Assembly (NCBI GenBank): GCA_038318455.1 | Contig: JBBQCF010000014.1 | Span: forward strand, 1-20,627 | Origin: UBA12068 sp038318455 | Lineage (GTDB): Bacteria > Patescibacteriota > Minisyncoccia > Moranbacterales > GWC2-37-73 | Length of the DNA: 20,627 nt | Direction: 5' to 3' | Shown: positions 1 to 8,454 of the stretch, one piece after another | How the letters are laid out: the number at the start of each line of letters is the position of its first letter | Numbering within the stretch: the stretch's first letter is position 1 | Position numbers and translations under genes: made by a program | Notes under the pieces: generated by a model | Seen by the model: the letters and a program-made list of their open reading frames with translations, nothing else | The model's database searches: none | What the model was told of the DNA's origin: nothing

Positions 1-623
1 GCGCTGGTAATAATGCTACAGCCACTAGCGCTAAAGGAATAGTCACAGATGCCTTAATAGGCATTGTAGCAGTTCTGGCGGCATATTTATTTATCTATGT
101 TATCAATCCAGATCTAACTGTGATGAATATAGCTTTTAGCCAGGTGCGAGTTTCCGATGTTGAGGATGAAGAGGTCACAGGAACTGTTTCAGGGATGTTA
201 GTTAGTCGTAACGGAAAAGAGCTGGACTCTTCTTTTGTTGTAACTTTGGATAAAATTAAGGCAGCAGGAATAAATACCATTGTAACATCTGGGTTAAGAA
301 CGGTTGCAAAACAGCAGGCCCTAATAAGGGAAAATTGTGGAGGTTTTCCAGCAACAAAAAAATGCTCCCCACCAACATGTTTATTGAAAAATGGGCCGTC
401 GAGTTGTCCTCACACAACAGGGCATGCTGCAGATATTTGGGCACTGAATTCAAGTGGATCACAAGTAATATCAATGGCTAACTGTTTGAATAATGTAAAT
501 GCATGTCGCAATAATACTTATCAAAAAAAACTTATCGAAGGCATGAAAGCAGATGGTTTTTGCGTTTTAGATGGTGAACCTTGGCACTTTGAAAAACCTA
601 AGATGTCTAAATCATGTCATTAG
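1..623 (+). CDS. Membrane-anchored M15-family (D-Ala-D-Ala carboxypeptidase-like) peptidase, 5' truncated
   Basis: The frame is open from base 3, so the true start lies outside the window and the first possible internal starts (GTG 120, ATG 123) are not the real N-terminus. Codons around 48-117 encode one hydrophobic segment ending YVINPDLT, like the transmembrane part of VirB2/TrbC-type pilin proteins common in Parcubacteria. The rest is a soluble domain of about 165 residues. It contains CPHTTGHAADIW, matching the SxHxxGxAxD zinc motif of M15 peptidases (His codon 411-413, Asp codon 432-434), and near the end GEPWHFE, matching ExWH (His codon 585-587). Such enzymes trim peptidoglycan stem peptides. 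Eight cysteines lie in this domain, an even number compatible with disulfides and an extracytoplasmic location. The gene converges on the next one with a gap of only 7 bp. The family call is strong; the substrate and the pilin relationship are inferred. Confidence 0.8.
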   Translation, partial: AGNNATATSAKGIVTDALIGIVAVLAAYLFIYVINPDLTVMNIAFSQVRVSDVEDEEVTGTVSGMLVSRNGKELDSSFVVTLDKIKAAGINTIVTSGLRTVAKQQALIRENCGGFPATKKCSPPTCLLKNGPSSCPHTTGHAADIWALNSSGSQVISMANCLNNVNACRNNTYQKKLIEGMKADGFCVLDGEPWHFEKPKMSKSCH

Positions 624-630
624 TGATGCG

Positions 631-1860
631 TTAGATTGATTTTTTTAAAAAATTATTATTAATGAAGATTAAAATAGTAATAAAAATCCAAAATAAAAAA
701 GACAAGTCATTTTTCCAGTGAGTCGTGTCAACTAGTCCATGTAGGATTGTATAAACAAAAAAACCAAAAAGTGGTGCAGTAAAGACTGTATTTTTTTTGT
801 CGCCCAAAAGCATTTTTAAGGTGGTGGAAAAAATCCAAAAGAGAAGCAGTAGGAAACCAGAAAGCCCAACAATACCAGACTCCAGCCAGAAAGCTAAGAA
901 AACATTGTGAGGCTGTGGAACAGCCCATTCCAAATAGGGGGGGAATAGTAGCTGCAGGCTCAAATAAGAAGACTGAAAATTTCCCGGACCAATTCCTAAG
1001 ATAGGATTTTTTTTAATTAATATTATTGCAACTTCCCAAATCATTAAACGCGAAGACATAGAGGAACGATCGGAAAAATGATAAAAATCCTGAAATTTTG
1101 GTGTATTTATCTGTAGGAAGAAAATTAAAGCTAACAGTAATAAGAGTGTCGTGCTTATGACAAATATTTTTTTTGGTCTAATAATTAATAATAAAAACAA
1201 AAGTGATAATGCGATTGCTAACCAGGCGGCATAGGAATATGTAAAATAAATAGTTAGGGAAATTAAGAGAGTATTTGTTAAATAGAACCAAAAATACTTG
1301 CTATATTTTTTTATGGGATATTCTTTTTGTATGAAATATCCTCCTAAGAAAATACCAATAGCTAAATACATGGCCAGATAATTAGGTGATTGATAAAAAG
1401 CTTGTAGTCGATTGTCGTAAGTCACTAGTCCTAATACTTTATAACCTAAGCTCATAACTGCAACCAAAAGAGTAGAACAATACATACTAAAAAAAATATT
1501 TTCAACACTAATTTTCTTTTCAAGAAGACTTCCATATAACGCATAAGAAAAAAACATGGGCAGTAAGAACCAGCTCTTTAGGATACCAAAACCCGTTAAT
1601 TTTTCTGTATCAGAAAATAGGATAGATAGAATTATTCCTAAAATAAGTAAAAATGTTCCAATAAGAGCAGCAGTAGGAATGGTTGATAAATAAGAAAAGA
1701 GAGAGGTTTTTTTATAAAAAAGAAAAAAAAGTAGAGAAATTAATACTAATAGTTCGAAAAGATTAGTTGGAACACTTAAAATAACCACATGCACCAAATA
1801 AAGGGGCATACAAAAAATTGTAAACAGGTAAAGATTAGAGAGATTTAGAATCTTTTTCAT
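631..1860 (-). CDS. O-antigen ligase/polymerase-like integral membrane protein (Wzy/WaaL type)
   Basis: A 409-residue protein made almost entirely of hydrophobic helices (about 10-12). The O-antigen ligase-family signature lies near the C-terminus: SSRLMIWEVA at 269-278, GIGPGNF at 289-295, then PHNVFLAFWLESGIVGL at 317-333 with the conserved loop His318. Proteins of this family polymerise lipid-linked glycan repeats or transfer them to an acceptor on the outer face of the membrane; sequence alone does not separate the two roles. It is the last gene of the minus-strand glycan cluster. Its ATG lies 26 bp inside the upstream paralogue, so translation is probably coupled. No Shine-Dalgarno sequence is evident. 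Confidence 0.85.
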   Translation of the reverse strand: MKKILNLSNLYLFTIFCMPLYLVHVVILSVPTNLFELLVLISLLFFLFYKKTSLFSYLSTIPTAALIGTFLLILGIILSILFSDTEKLTGFGILKSWFLLPMFFSYALYGSLLEKKISVENIFFSMYCSTLLVAVMSLGYKVLGLVTYDNRLQAFYQSPNYLAMYLAIGIFLGGYFIQKEYPIKKYSKYFWFYLTNTLLISLTIYFTYSYAAWLAIALSLLFLLLIIRPKKIFVISTTLLLLLALIFFLQINTPKFQDFYHFSDRSSMSSRLMIWEVAIILIKKNPILGIGPGNFQSSYLSLQLLFPPYLEWAVPQPHNVFLAFWLESGIVGLSGFLLLLFWIFSTTLKMLLGDKKNTVFTAPLFGFFVYTILHGLVDTTHWKNDLSFLFWIFITILIFINNNFLKKSI

Positions 1861-3181
1861 ATGGTTGAAGATTTGTACTGATAGCGATGATTATGAAAAA
1901 AAGAGGAAGTATATGTACAGAATAAAGAGGATTTTCAACCAGAGAATGAACTGAAAAAATAGTAATACTGGCGACTCCAGCAATATAAAAAGGTTTATTT
2001 TCAACAAAAATACAAAATGATTTAAAAACTGAAAGTAAAATAAAAATAAAAACAATAGCAGCTGGAATTCCAAGTTCGGCAGCAATATCAAGATAGGCAT
2101 TGTGAGCATAGATAGGTTCGCGATAAGTGGCTGCTGGATCTACAGCTAAAGAATAAGAACCTATGCCAACTCCCAGTGGATTGTTTTTTATAATAGAAAG
2201 CGCTTGTTGCCAATTGGAAAGTCTGCCCTGGTTGGATCCTTCTTTGGCATCAAAGGATGATACAAATCTTCCGGCTACTGGATTATGTGGAACAAGAGTG
2301 AATAAAAAAAACAAGAGCACAATTCCAAGAAATATTTTTTTGATATTTTTCCATGAAACAAGTGGTAAGATCACAAAAGCTCCAGCAATTAAGGCTATAT
2401 AGCCACCTCTTGTAAAAGTTAAAACATCGGCAATGATAATTAATAAAGTTGTAATTAAAAATATTTTTTTGTGCGTGCTAGAAATAGTCCAAAGCGCTAT
2501 TGACCAAGGAATAAGTAATCCAAGGTAATAGGACAACATATGTGGATCTGGAAAGTTTGCAGTTGCTCGCATATAAGTAACACCATTGCTATTTACTAAC
2601 CAACTAGGATAAGAAATAACAGCCGCGGAAAAATTTCTTCCTAGAAAAAAAGGAGTAACGTGCATTGCTAAGAAGCTATAAACGGTATCAATACTGAAGA
2701 TGAATTGAGCAAAAAATTGCATAATTCCAACCACTGCCACTGCACCACCTCCCAACACAAGAGCTGAAATAGCAGCAAGTTTTCTTTTGGGCGTATTTAA
2801 AATTGCTGTTGTTAAAAAATAAATAGGAACAATCGACAAAGGAAAAAGTATTTTTCTAAGTGACCATATAATATTATCTGAAAAAGAAATAGAAATTACC
2901 ATAAACGCTAAATAGGATAGCAATAATTTCGTTGTGGTGTTGTTATATTTAATAGAATCAAGTTTATTTTTATAGATAAACACAAAATAGCTTAAAAATA
3001 AAAGAGAAATAAAAACTCTTGCAATAGCTAGGTCAATTCCAGTAGTTGGATTTAGGGCAAATTGAAAAGGCAAGAACAAGCAAAAAAACAGTATTAAATA
3101 ATAATAAAAACGATCTTTTGTAGAAGATTCCTCCTTAATATAATTTAAAATAGGTGACTTATTATAGTCAAAATTAAACAT
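1835..3181 (-). CDS. O-antigen ligase/polymerase-like integral membrane protein (second copy)
   Basis: A 448-residue polytopic membrane protein with the O-antigen ligase-family layout: a short polar N-terminus, many hydrophobic helices, TRGGY at 257-261, a polar stretch with RLSNWQQALSIIKNNPLGVGIG around 320-341, and YAHNAYLDIAAELGIPAA at 358-375 with the conserved His360. It lies between a GT2 gene (34 bp upstream) and the shorter paralogue it overlaps. The two proteins share the fold but are clearly diverged, so one may polymerise the repeat and the other ligate the finished chain. That division of labour is inference. A weak start context (no SD) is shared with the other genes of this cluster. 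Confidence 0.85.
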   Translation of the reverse strand: MFNFDYNKSPILNYIKEESSTKDRFYYYLILFFCLFLPFQFALNPTTGIDLAIARVFISLLFLSYFVFIYKNKLDSIKYNNTTTKLLLSYLAFMVISISFSDNIIWSLRKILFPLSIVPIYFLTTAILNTPKRKLAAISALVLGGGAVAVVGIMQFFAQFIFSIDTVYSFLAMHVTPFFLGRNFSAAVISYPSWLVNSNGVTYMRATANFPDPHMLSYYLGLLIPWSIALWTISSTHKKIFLITTLLIIIADVLTFTRGGYIALIAGAFVILPLVSWKNIKKIFLGIVLLFFLFTLVPHNPVAGRFVSSFDAKEGSNQGRLSNWQQALSIIKNNPLGVGIGSYSLAVDPAATYREPIYAHNAYLDIAAELGIPAAIVFIFILLSVFKSFCIFVENKPFYIAGVASITIFSVHSLVENPLYSVHILPLFFIIIAISTNLQPYEKDSKSL

Positions 3182-3215
3182 TGATTTGATATAACTTAAA
3201 ATTAAGAAATAATTG

Positions 3216-4001
3216 CTATCTAAATTTTTTTAAAAACAGAAAAATATTCCTAAATACTTTTAACGCTAAAACTGGAAATAAGCTAAAATGTTTTTTAAAG
3301 TAATAGTCTTGTGAGGTGTAGTAATCTTTTTTTTGCTGGTTTGAATTAGAAAAACTTTGTCCTCCCAGATGTAATATTTGCACGGAAGGTAATATTAGTA
3401 TGCGTAGACCTTGGCTGGTAATTCTTTTGCAAAGATCAACATCTTCAAAATACATGAAAAAATTTTCATCAAAACCATTTATTTTTTCAAATAGATTTTT
3501 GCTAATCGCTAAGGCCGCGCCACTTATCCAAAGCGGAACAGCATTGGTGTTTTTTTTCCATAATTTCTTGCTACTGACAAATCCTAGCTTATTTAAAATA
3601 ATTTCAAATAAAGTTATTTCATAGCCACTGCTCCAGGGCTGTATTTCATTATCAATTGTTAATAATTGAGGAGAAACCGCTCCGACAGAAGAATCAGAAA
3701 AAGCACTAATTAAATTTTGTATATTGCCTTTTTCAAAGTTAGTATCAGGATTAAGAAAAAAAAGTATTTTTCCCTGTGCAAGCAGAGCTCCTCTGTTGCA
3801 TGCCTTGGCAAATCCGTCATTGTGATTGTTTTCAACAATTCTAATATTTTTATTTACTAAGTCAACGTTTATTTTTTTAGAATCATTATTGATGATAATA
3901 ATTTCATATAACACATCGTCTACGTGTTTAAGTAGCGAGTTAATACATGAAGATAGGTAATGTTCGCTTTGATAATTTGGAATGATAATAGAAATATCCA
4001 T
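3216..4001 (-). CDS. GT2-family glycosyltransferase (rhamnosyltransferase-like)
   Basis: A 261-residue protein with a GT-A fold. ISIIIPNYQS at the N-terminus and IIINNDSK (35-42) form the nucleotide-sugar binding strand. NDGFAKACNRG is at 61-71 and FFLNPDT (81-87) carries the DxD-equivalent Asp86. WISGAALAISKNLFEKINGFDENFF leads into YFEDVDLCKR (184-193), the acceptor/catalytic ED motif. This arrangement is typical of WbbL/RfbF-like rhamnosyltransferases, which add a sugar to a lipid-linked glycan at the cytoplasmic face; the actual sugar cannot be read from sequence. A basic, hydrophobic C-terminus (LKVFRNIFLFLKKFR) may dock on the membrane. It lies 17 bp after the other GT2 gene, apparently in the same transcript. 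Confidence 0.88.
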   Translation of the reverse strand: MDISIIIPNYQSEHYLSSCINSLLKHVDDVLYEIIIINNDSKKINVDLVNKNIRIVENNHNDGFAKACNRGALLAQGKILFFLNPDTNFEKGNIQNLISAFSDSSVGAVSPQLLTIDNEIQPWSSGYEITLFEIILNKLGFVSSKKLWKKNTNAVPLWISGAALAISKNLFEKINGFDENFFMYFEDVDLCKRITSQGLRILILPSVQILHLGGQSFSNSNQQKKDYYTSQDYYFKKHFSLFPVLALKVFRNIFLFLKKFR

Positions 4002-4018
4002 ATACTTGGAGAGAGAAT

Positions 4019-4885
4019 TTATTTCGGCAATTTTTTGAAATCTTGATAAGCGAGACGAACATTTTTGGCAGAAGAATCCTTAGTAAAATAATATTTATAA
4101 GAATTTTTAATTTTTCGCATAGTTGTGTAGATAAAAATCCAAATTTTTTGCGGAAAAGTTGCATGAATATTGAAAAATAAAAGTCCAGATAATACTAACC
4201 AATAAGTTTTAGAATTATTCAAATTGCTTTGTTCAAGGTGTTTAATCTTAATAGAGGGATCAATTAATAAGTCAAAGTTTGCCTTTTTTGCACGCAATGA
4301 AAAATCAGCATCTTCATAATAAAGAAAAAATCGCTCATCAAAGAGTCCTATTTCTCGAAAAACATCTTTGCGTATAAGCATAGCGCAACCACTTAAATAT
4401 TGTGACAAATAAGGCTTGTCTAAAATGACGGCATCAATATGCACGGCTCGCATTTTTTTCCATTGAATTTCTCCTCCTGCAAACCAAACATCTTCATTGT
4501 TGTTCTGCATAATAAGGGGACTTATTATGCCAGCAGTAAGATTTTTTTTAGCAGTTTTTTCAAGTAACGATAGGGTATCTTTTTTAATAAGAGCATCATT
4601 ATTTAAAAGAAAAATGTAATCTGCAAATTTTTCCAGCGCAAAACGTATGCCAACATTGTTACCTTGAGAAAAGCCAAGATTCTTGGAGTTTTTGATAAAG
4701 TGTAAGCGAGAAAAACTACTCTTAGCCTGTTCAAAAGAGCCATCCTTGGAATCGTTATCAACAACTATAATTTCAAAATTAGGATAATCTGATTGAAAAA
4801 CAGAATTTAGACACGCCGGTAAGGTTAAAGCGCCGTTGAAGTTCAAAATAACGACAAAAATTTTTGGAAAATTAGAATCCGTCAT
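4019..4885 (-). CDS. GT2-family glycosyltransferase
   Basis: A 288-residue GT-A glycosyltransferase. VVILNFNGA begins the fold, IIVVDNDSKDGS (39-50) is the nucleotide-binding region, and NLGFSQGNNVGI (69-80) and FLLNNDA (92-98) supply the metal site with Asp97. LSGCAMLIRKDVFREIGLFDERFF is followed by YYEDADFSLR (189-198), the conserved ED motif. It is a full-length relative of the next gene downstream but clearly diverged, so the pair probably adds two different sugars to one repeat unit. The end of the protein (about 215-245) has a hydrophobic patch that may associate with the membrane. It lies 38 bp downstream of the flippase gene. The acceptor is unknown. Confidence 0.88.
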   Translation of the reverse strand: MTDSNFPKIFVVILNFNGALTLPACLNSVFQSDYPNFEIIVVDNDSKDGSFEQAKSSFSRLHFIKNSKNLGFSQGNNVGIRFALEKFADYIFLLNNDALIKKDTLSLLEKTAKKNLTAGIISPLIMQNNNEDVWFAGGEIQWKKMRAVHIDAVILDKPYLSQYLSGCAMLIRKDVFREIGLFDERFFLYYEDADFSLRAKKANFDLLIDPSIKIKHLEQSNLNNSKTYWLVLSGLLFFNIHATFPQKIWIFIYTTMRKIKNSYKYYFTKDSSAKNVRLAYQDFKKLPK

Positions 4886-4923
4886 AATATAAAAATTGAT
4901 AACTTAATTTTGTGGGAGGGCTG

Positions 4924-6339
4924 TTATTTATTGCTAACAATACTACGCAACTCTTTTATTGTAATGGTTTTAGTTAGCCAGAGCAATAAAATATAAACAA
5001 GAGAACTCTCTAATAGAAGAAATAGGAAACTTTGTGATTTGAAGATAAAAAGAAATATCATCATAATGAAACCAGAGAAGAGAATGCGCCCTAAATGCTG
5101 AATAGTGGGCTTGTACCCTGTGTATTTAATCGTCAAAATCAGTCCCACTATTGCAACCATAAACTCTGTTAAGGTTGAAATAATTGCTGAAGCAGTGTAG
5201 GAATAGCTTGGAATAAAAATAAGATTAGCCGTAACATTGAAGATAGCACAACCAATAAGCATCCAGAGCATTTTTTTCTGATTATTGCTTGCGATCAAAA
5301 TGTTATTAAAAAGTCCACCAAAGAAGATAAAGGCGAGTGCAAAAATTAAAATGCGCAGAGTGTTGGCAGATTCAGCAAAAGCGGCACCTCCAATAAGATG
5401 AATGATGCCTTCTGAAAGAAAAAGTGTACCAACAATAAGTGGGACAATAATAATAAAAAAAACCTTGAGCGTTTCATTGGCTAAATGAGCGAAATGTTTT
5501 TTGTCAGAAAAGATATGACGTGAAAACATTGGAAACATGAGGCCGACAATCATGGCTGGAAAAAAGGAGAGATTTTCAATAACCTTGTAAGCGGCATTGT
5601 AGATTCCAACTTCAGTATTTGTTTTGAGTATTGAAAGCAAAATGGTGTCTATTTTGAAATAAACAAAAATAACAATAGCAGAAACTCCAAGTGGAGCAGA
5701 TTCTTTGAGGAATTTTTTCCAATACACGAAATCAAATTGCAAGCGTAGTGGTATATATTTTTTTACTAAAAGCAAAACTGCAATAAAGTTAAAAATCATT
5801 GCAGCTAAAATAGATAAGATAATCGTAGTGAAACCAAGATCATTGCGAACAGCAAAAATTATAATGCTAATTTGAATAATCTTACCAAAAACTTCTGCGG
5901 CGGCAACTTTGTCCATGGCTAGGTTTTTTTGAAAAACCCCATTAAGGACCATGTAGGTTGAAGAAAAGACAAAAGAAGCGGCAGCGATAAGTATTCCTAT
6001 TTTAACATCTTGTGAATAGGGGAGGAAAAAAACTAAGATTGGTGTTATCAAGAAAACTGTAATGGCGGAAACAAGCCTTAGTGCAAAAGCATTACCAAGT
6101 ATTTTTGCCTCATCTGCACCCTCCCTGGAAATGTCTCTGGCAGTAATTGCATATAAACCTAAATCAGCGACTGATCCAAAAAAAGCAAAGAAGGCTAGCA
6201 CGGTTGAATAATCACCAAAGCCATCTTTGCCAAGGTAACGCGTAATAAAGCCAATCCCAACTAAAGCAAGAATGGTGGATAAAATTTTTGTGATTACGCT
6301 AAAAACCACATTGTAAGCAATTTTTCGTGCGATTGCCAT
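4924..6339 (-). CDS. Wzx-type polysaccharide flippase (MOP superfamily)
   Basis: A 471-residue membrane protein with about 12-14 hydrophobic helices and the N-terminal pattern of the Wzx/RfbX branch of the MOP exporter superfamily (NVVFSVITKILSTIL, then GFITRYLGKDGFGDYSTVLA and ADLGLYAITARDISR). Charged residues lie between helices as expected for carriers of lipid-linked oligosaccharides. The role would be moving undecaprenyl-linked repeat units across the membrane for the Wzy-like proteins encoded downstream. Its ATG is 23 bp after the jag stop codon, which places the glycan genes in the transcript of the rpmH-jag block. The length fits the family. The transported glycan is not known. Confidence 0.9.
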   Translation of the reverse strand: MAIARKIAYNVVFSVITKILSTILALVGIGFITRYLGKDGFGDYSTVLAFFAFFGSVADLGLYAITARDISREGADEAKILGNAFALRLVSAITVFLITPILVFFLPYSQDVKIGILIAAASFVFSSTYMVLNGVFQKNLAMDKVAAAEVFGKIIQISIIIFAVRNDLGFTTIILSILAAMIFNFIAVLLLVKKYIPLRLQFDFVYWKKFLKESAPLGVSAIVIFVYFKIDTILLSILKTNTEVGIYNAAYKVIENLSFFPAMIVGLMFPMFSRHIFSDKKHFAHLANETLKVFFIIIVPLIVGTLFLSEGIIHLIGGAAFAESANTLRILIFALAFIFFGGLFNNILIASNNQKKMLWMLIGCAIFNVTANLIFIPSYSYTASAIISTLTEFMVAIVGLILTIKYTGYKPTIQHLGRILFSGFIMMIFLFIFKSQSFLFLLLESSLVYILLLWLTKTITIKELRSIVSNK

Positions 6340-6362
6340 GCGCTTGTGGATGATTAAAAAAA

Positions 6363-6836
6363 CTATTCAATCAAATTTGCTGGTTTTACTACTATTTTTC
6401 TTGATTCACCTTCACCAACACTTTCAGTAGAAACATCTGTATTTCCAGAAAGCTCAAGATGAACAATTCTGCGTTCATAGGTTGTCATTGGTTGCATAAA
6501 AATACTGCGTCCTTGGCTTAGCGCCTCGCTAGCTGCAAGCTTAGCCTGTTCAACAATTGATTGATTCTTTTGTTGTCGATATTTATTTATATCCAATGTG
6601 AAGCGAATTTTTTCCGGAACATGCTTTCTAACTACCAGTCGAGCTAAATGCTGCAAAGCCTGTAGATTAACGCCATGTTGTCCAATTAAAAGGTTGGAAT
6701 CGATATCCGTAATAATGTCACAAGTAACGCCATCATCTTCTTCTGTTTTATTTATAGTAACTTCTCCCACAAAGCCCATTTTTGATAGTAATTCTTCAAT
6801 AGTTTTTTTGATAATAGCTGTTGTTTTTTCGTCCAT
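6363..6836 (-). CDS. jag: Jag/KhpB-like RNA-binding protein (KH + R3H)
   Basis: 157 residues with two nucleic-acid-binding domains. The KH domain spans about residues 10-80 with its GxxG loop as LIGQHGVNLQAL (GQHG at 52-55). The R3H domain spans about 85-150, with YERRIVHLEL carrying the RxxxH signature (Arg122, His126). The N-terminal Jag_N domain of longer homologues is absent: the protein starts directly at the helix before the KH domain. KhpB/Jag binds RNA together with KhpA and affects cell elongation and envelope growth in Gram-positives. It lies next to yidC as in most bacteria (21-bp gap). Its position just upstream of envelope-glycan genes fits an envelope-linked role but does not prove one. 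Confidence 0.9.
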   Translation of the reverse strand: MDEKTTAIIKKTIEELLSKMGFVGEVTINKTEEDDGVTCDIITDIDSNLLIGQHGVNLQALQHLARLVVRKHVPEKIRFTLDINKYRQQKNQSIVEQAKLAASEALSQGRSIFMQPMTTYERRIVHLELSGNTDVSTESVGEGESRKIVVKPANLIE

Positions 6837-6857
6837 AAAATTATATTGTATGAAAAA

Positions 6858-7586
6858 TTAGCTCCTAGATTTTTTCTCAATGGAAATTTGTTGCACCAAC
6901 ATGAACAATGTTCCTGCTAGCCAATAAAGGGATAATCCTGCTGGAAACTTAATACCAATAAATAATGTTAAAAATGGTCCAAGATAAAGCATTTGTTTGC
7001 TCATTATTGCAGCCATGTCAGGCTGGCCTGAATCATTTTGCTTGGGAGCAGTTGGTTGTTGATTAGCCATCAGCATTTTAGTTTGGAAATATTGAGCGAT
7101 AGCTGCAAGGGCTGCGATAACAATACTTGGCTTAGTCAAGTCAACTAAGAAAATAAAAAACTGGTTAATTTTTCCAGGATCAGCCACAAAAGAATATAAT
7201 TGTGCAGAATCTACTACCAATCCATTACTTGAAATATTAATAAGAACACGATAAATAGCAATTAAAAAGATCAACTGAACAATAAGTGGCATACAACCAG
7301 AAAAAGGATTGGTTTTATGTTCTTTATATAACTCCATTAGTTGCTTGGTTTGTTGCTCCTTGTTGCCTTTGGTTTTTTCTTGAAGAGCTTTGATTTTTGG
7401 TTGCAACTCCTGAAGTTTTTTCTGGGACTCGATTTGTTTTTTATAAAGAGGAATTAAAATAGTTCTAAGAAGAATTGTAATAAGAATTATTGAAATCCCG
7501 AAATCCTTACCGGGGACAATGTTGTAAAACAAAATAAGAATATTATACAGCGGTTGATAGATAATTGTATGAAAGAGACTTAGCAT
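6858..7586 (-). CDS. yidC: YidC/Oxa1-family membrane protein insertase
   Basis: 242 residues, a short YidC without the large periplasmic domain of proteobacterial forms. The first conserved helix contains DFGISIILITILLRTILIPL with the groove arginine at Arg41. A basic amphipathic hairpin follows (about 45-85, KKQIESQKKLQELQPKIKAL). NPFSGCMPLIVQLIFLIAIY is the next conserved helix, and PAGLSLYWLAGTLFMLVQQ is near the C-terminus. It inserts membrane proteins with or without SecYEG, here presumably including the many polytopic proteins encoded downstream. No cleavable signal peptide with a lipobox is visible. The yidD gene usual between rnpA and yidC is missing; only 33 bp separate them. Confidence 0.95.
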   Translation of the reverse strand: MLSLFHTIIYQPLYNILILFYNIVPGKDFGISIILITILLRTILIPLYKKQIESQKKLQELQPKIKALQEKTKGNKEQQTKQLMELYKEHKTNPFSGCMPLIVQLIFLIAIYRVLINISSNGLVVDSAQLYSFVADPGKINQFFIFLVDLTKPSIVIAALAAIAQYFQTKMLMANQQPTAPKQNDSGQPDMAAIMSKQMLYLGPFLTLFIGIKFPAGLSLYWLAGTLFMLVQQISIEKKSRS

Positions 7587-7619
7587 TTTGTTTTTTGATA
7601 TTCCTTCGAGGCAGGAATG

Positions 7620-7961
7620 TTATATAAGTAAATTAGCTTTTGATAAAACCTTTTTTAACTCAGGGATAATTTTTTTAACTTCAATTGCTTGATATGTGGG
7701 CTTGATAAGAACAATAATGTCCCATCCAGGTTTAATTTTTTCCAAGAATTCACCTAAGGAGGCTTGTAAAACTCTGCGCGTACGGTTTCTGACAACTGCT
7801 TTTTTGGAATAAGTTTTACCTATAGGAAAACCTACTCGGAATTCTGCTAAGGAGTTTTTTGCGTATTTAAGCGAAAGACCATCATATCCAACATATGCTC
7901 CCCTGGAAAATACTTGAGCGAAATCTTCGCGTTTTTTTAACCTATGTTTAATTGGGAGCAT
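7620..7961 (-). CDS. rnpA: Ribonuclease P protein component
   Basis: 113 residues, the usual length. It starts MLPIKHRLKKREDFAQVF, has FRVGFPIGKTYSKKAVVRNR at 41-60, and the RNRTRR core of the RNR signature at 58-63. It ends with the conserved tract DIIVLIKPTY. The protein binds the RNase P RNA and the 5' leader of pre-tRNAs to support cleavage of the leader. It sits 26 bp after rpmH, the near-universal bacterial order. The RNase P RNA gene itself was not seen in the window. Confidence 0.95.
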   Translation of the reverse strand: MLPIKHRLKKREDFAQVFSRGAYVGYDGLSLKYAKNSLAEFRVGFPIGKTYSKKAVVRNRTRRVLQASLGEFLEKIKPGWDIIVLIKPTYQAIEVKKIIPELKKVLSKANLLI

Positions 7962-7987
7962 AAATAAAACATTAAATGTGCATTTTT

Positions 7988-8122
7988 TTAAACAGAAAGT
8001 TTCTTGCGACCAGCTTGTCGGCGTCTTTTGATCACCAAGGCACCATTTTTAGTACTCATGCGATGAAGAAAGCCATGGCGACTCTTGCGACGTCCTTTTT
8101 TAGGTTGGTATGTTCGTTTCAT
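7988..8122 (-). CDS. rpmH: 50S ribosomal protein L34
   Basis: A 44-codon gene found by reading the minus strand upstream of rnpA. It begins MKRTYQPKKGRRKSRHGFLH and ends RRRQAGRKKLSV before TAA, a complete and typical L34 with the family's very basic composition. L34 is a small protein of the large ribosomal subunit. It is the first gene of the minus-strand run leaving the origin, followed after 26 bp by rnpA. Its 5' flank is the oriC region, with a candidate promoter at 8236-8263. Confidence 0.97.
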   Translation of the reverse strand: MKRTYQPKKGRRKSRHGFLHRMSTKNGALVIKRRRQAGRKKLSV

Positions 8123-8235
8123 AGTATGTTTTTTGGTTAATTTATTAATATGAAAAGTGCTTTTTCCAGCGATTGTTGTCTCAAATTAAGATAAATATTT
8201 CTTATTTGCAACTATTACGGATAGCACTATAGACA

Positions 8236-8263
8236 AGTGTACCAGTAATGAGATAAAAGTCAA
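8236..8263 (-). promoter_or_regulatory. Candidate promoter of the rpmH-rnpA-yidC-jag-glycan run
   Basis: On the minus strand, TTGACT (8258-8263) is followed after 16 bp by TACACT (8236-8241) with an upstream TG one base before it (TGGTACACT), an extended -10. Transcription would start near 8229 and give a leader of about 105 nt before rpmH. The spacing is one base short of ideal and the -10 matches only four of six consensus positions, so this is a moderate call. No other clear promoter was seen between here and 631. Confidence 0.4.
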
Positions 8264-8366
8264 CCCAATATTTTATAAAAAAGGGCGCAACAAAGGTTCA
8301 TTTTTGCGTAATACACTTTTTAAAGATAAATTTATTCAGATAAAAAAGCTAAAAACAATTGACAAG

Positions 8367-8375
8367 AGTGGATAA
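8367..8375 (-). promoter_or_regulatory. Outlying DnaA box
   Basis: AGTGGATAA on the plus strand reads TTATCCACT on the minus strand, identical to the box at 8455-8463 but in opposite orientation and about 80 bp away. One mismatch from consensus. The shared deviation suggests that TTATCCACT is an accepted variant in this organism. Confidence 0.55.
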
Positions 8376-8454
8376 GTGGGGATATTCTAAATTTAGTGGT
8401 AATATTTGCTCAATAAAAATAAAAAATATAGCATAGTAAAGGGAAAAAACAGAG

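Noticed and set aside
7600..7618. 6-bp hairpin ATTCCT/AGGAAT between rnpA and yidC
   Set aside because: Too short and without a U-tract on the transcribed strand to be a terminator; not enough to claim regulation.
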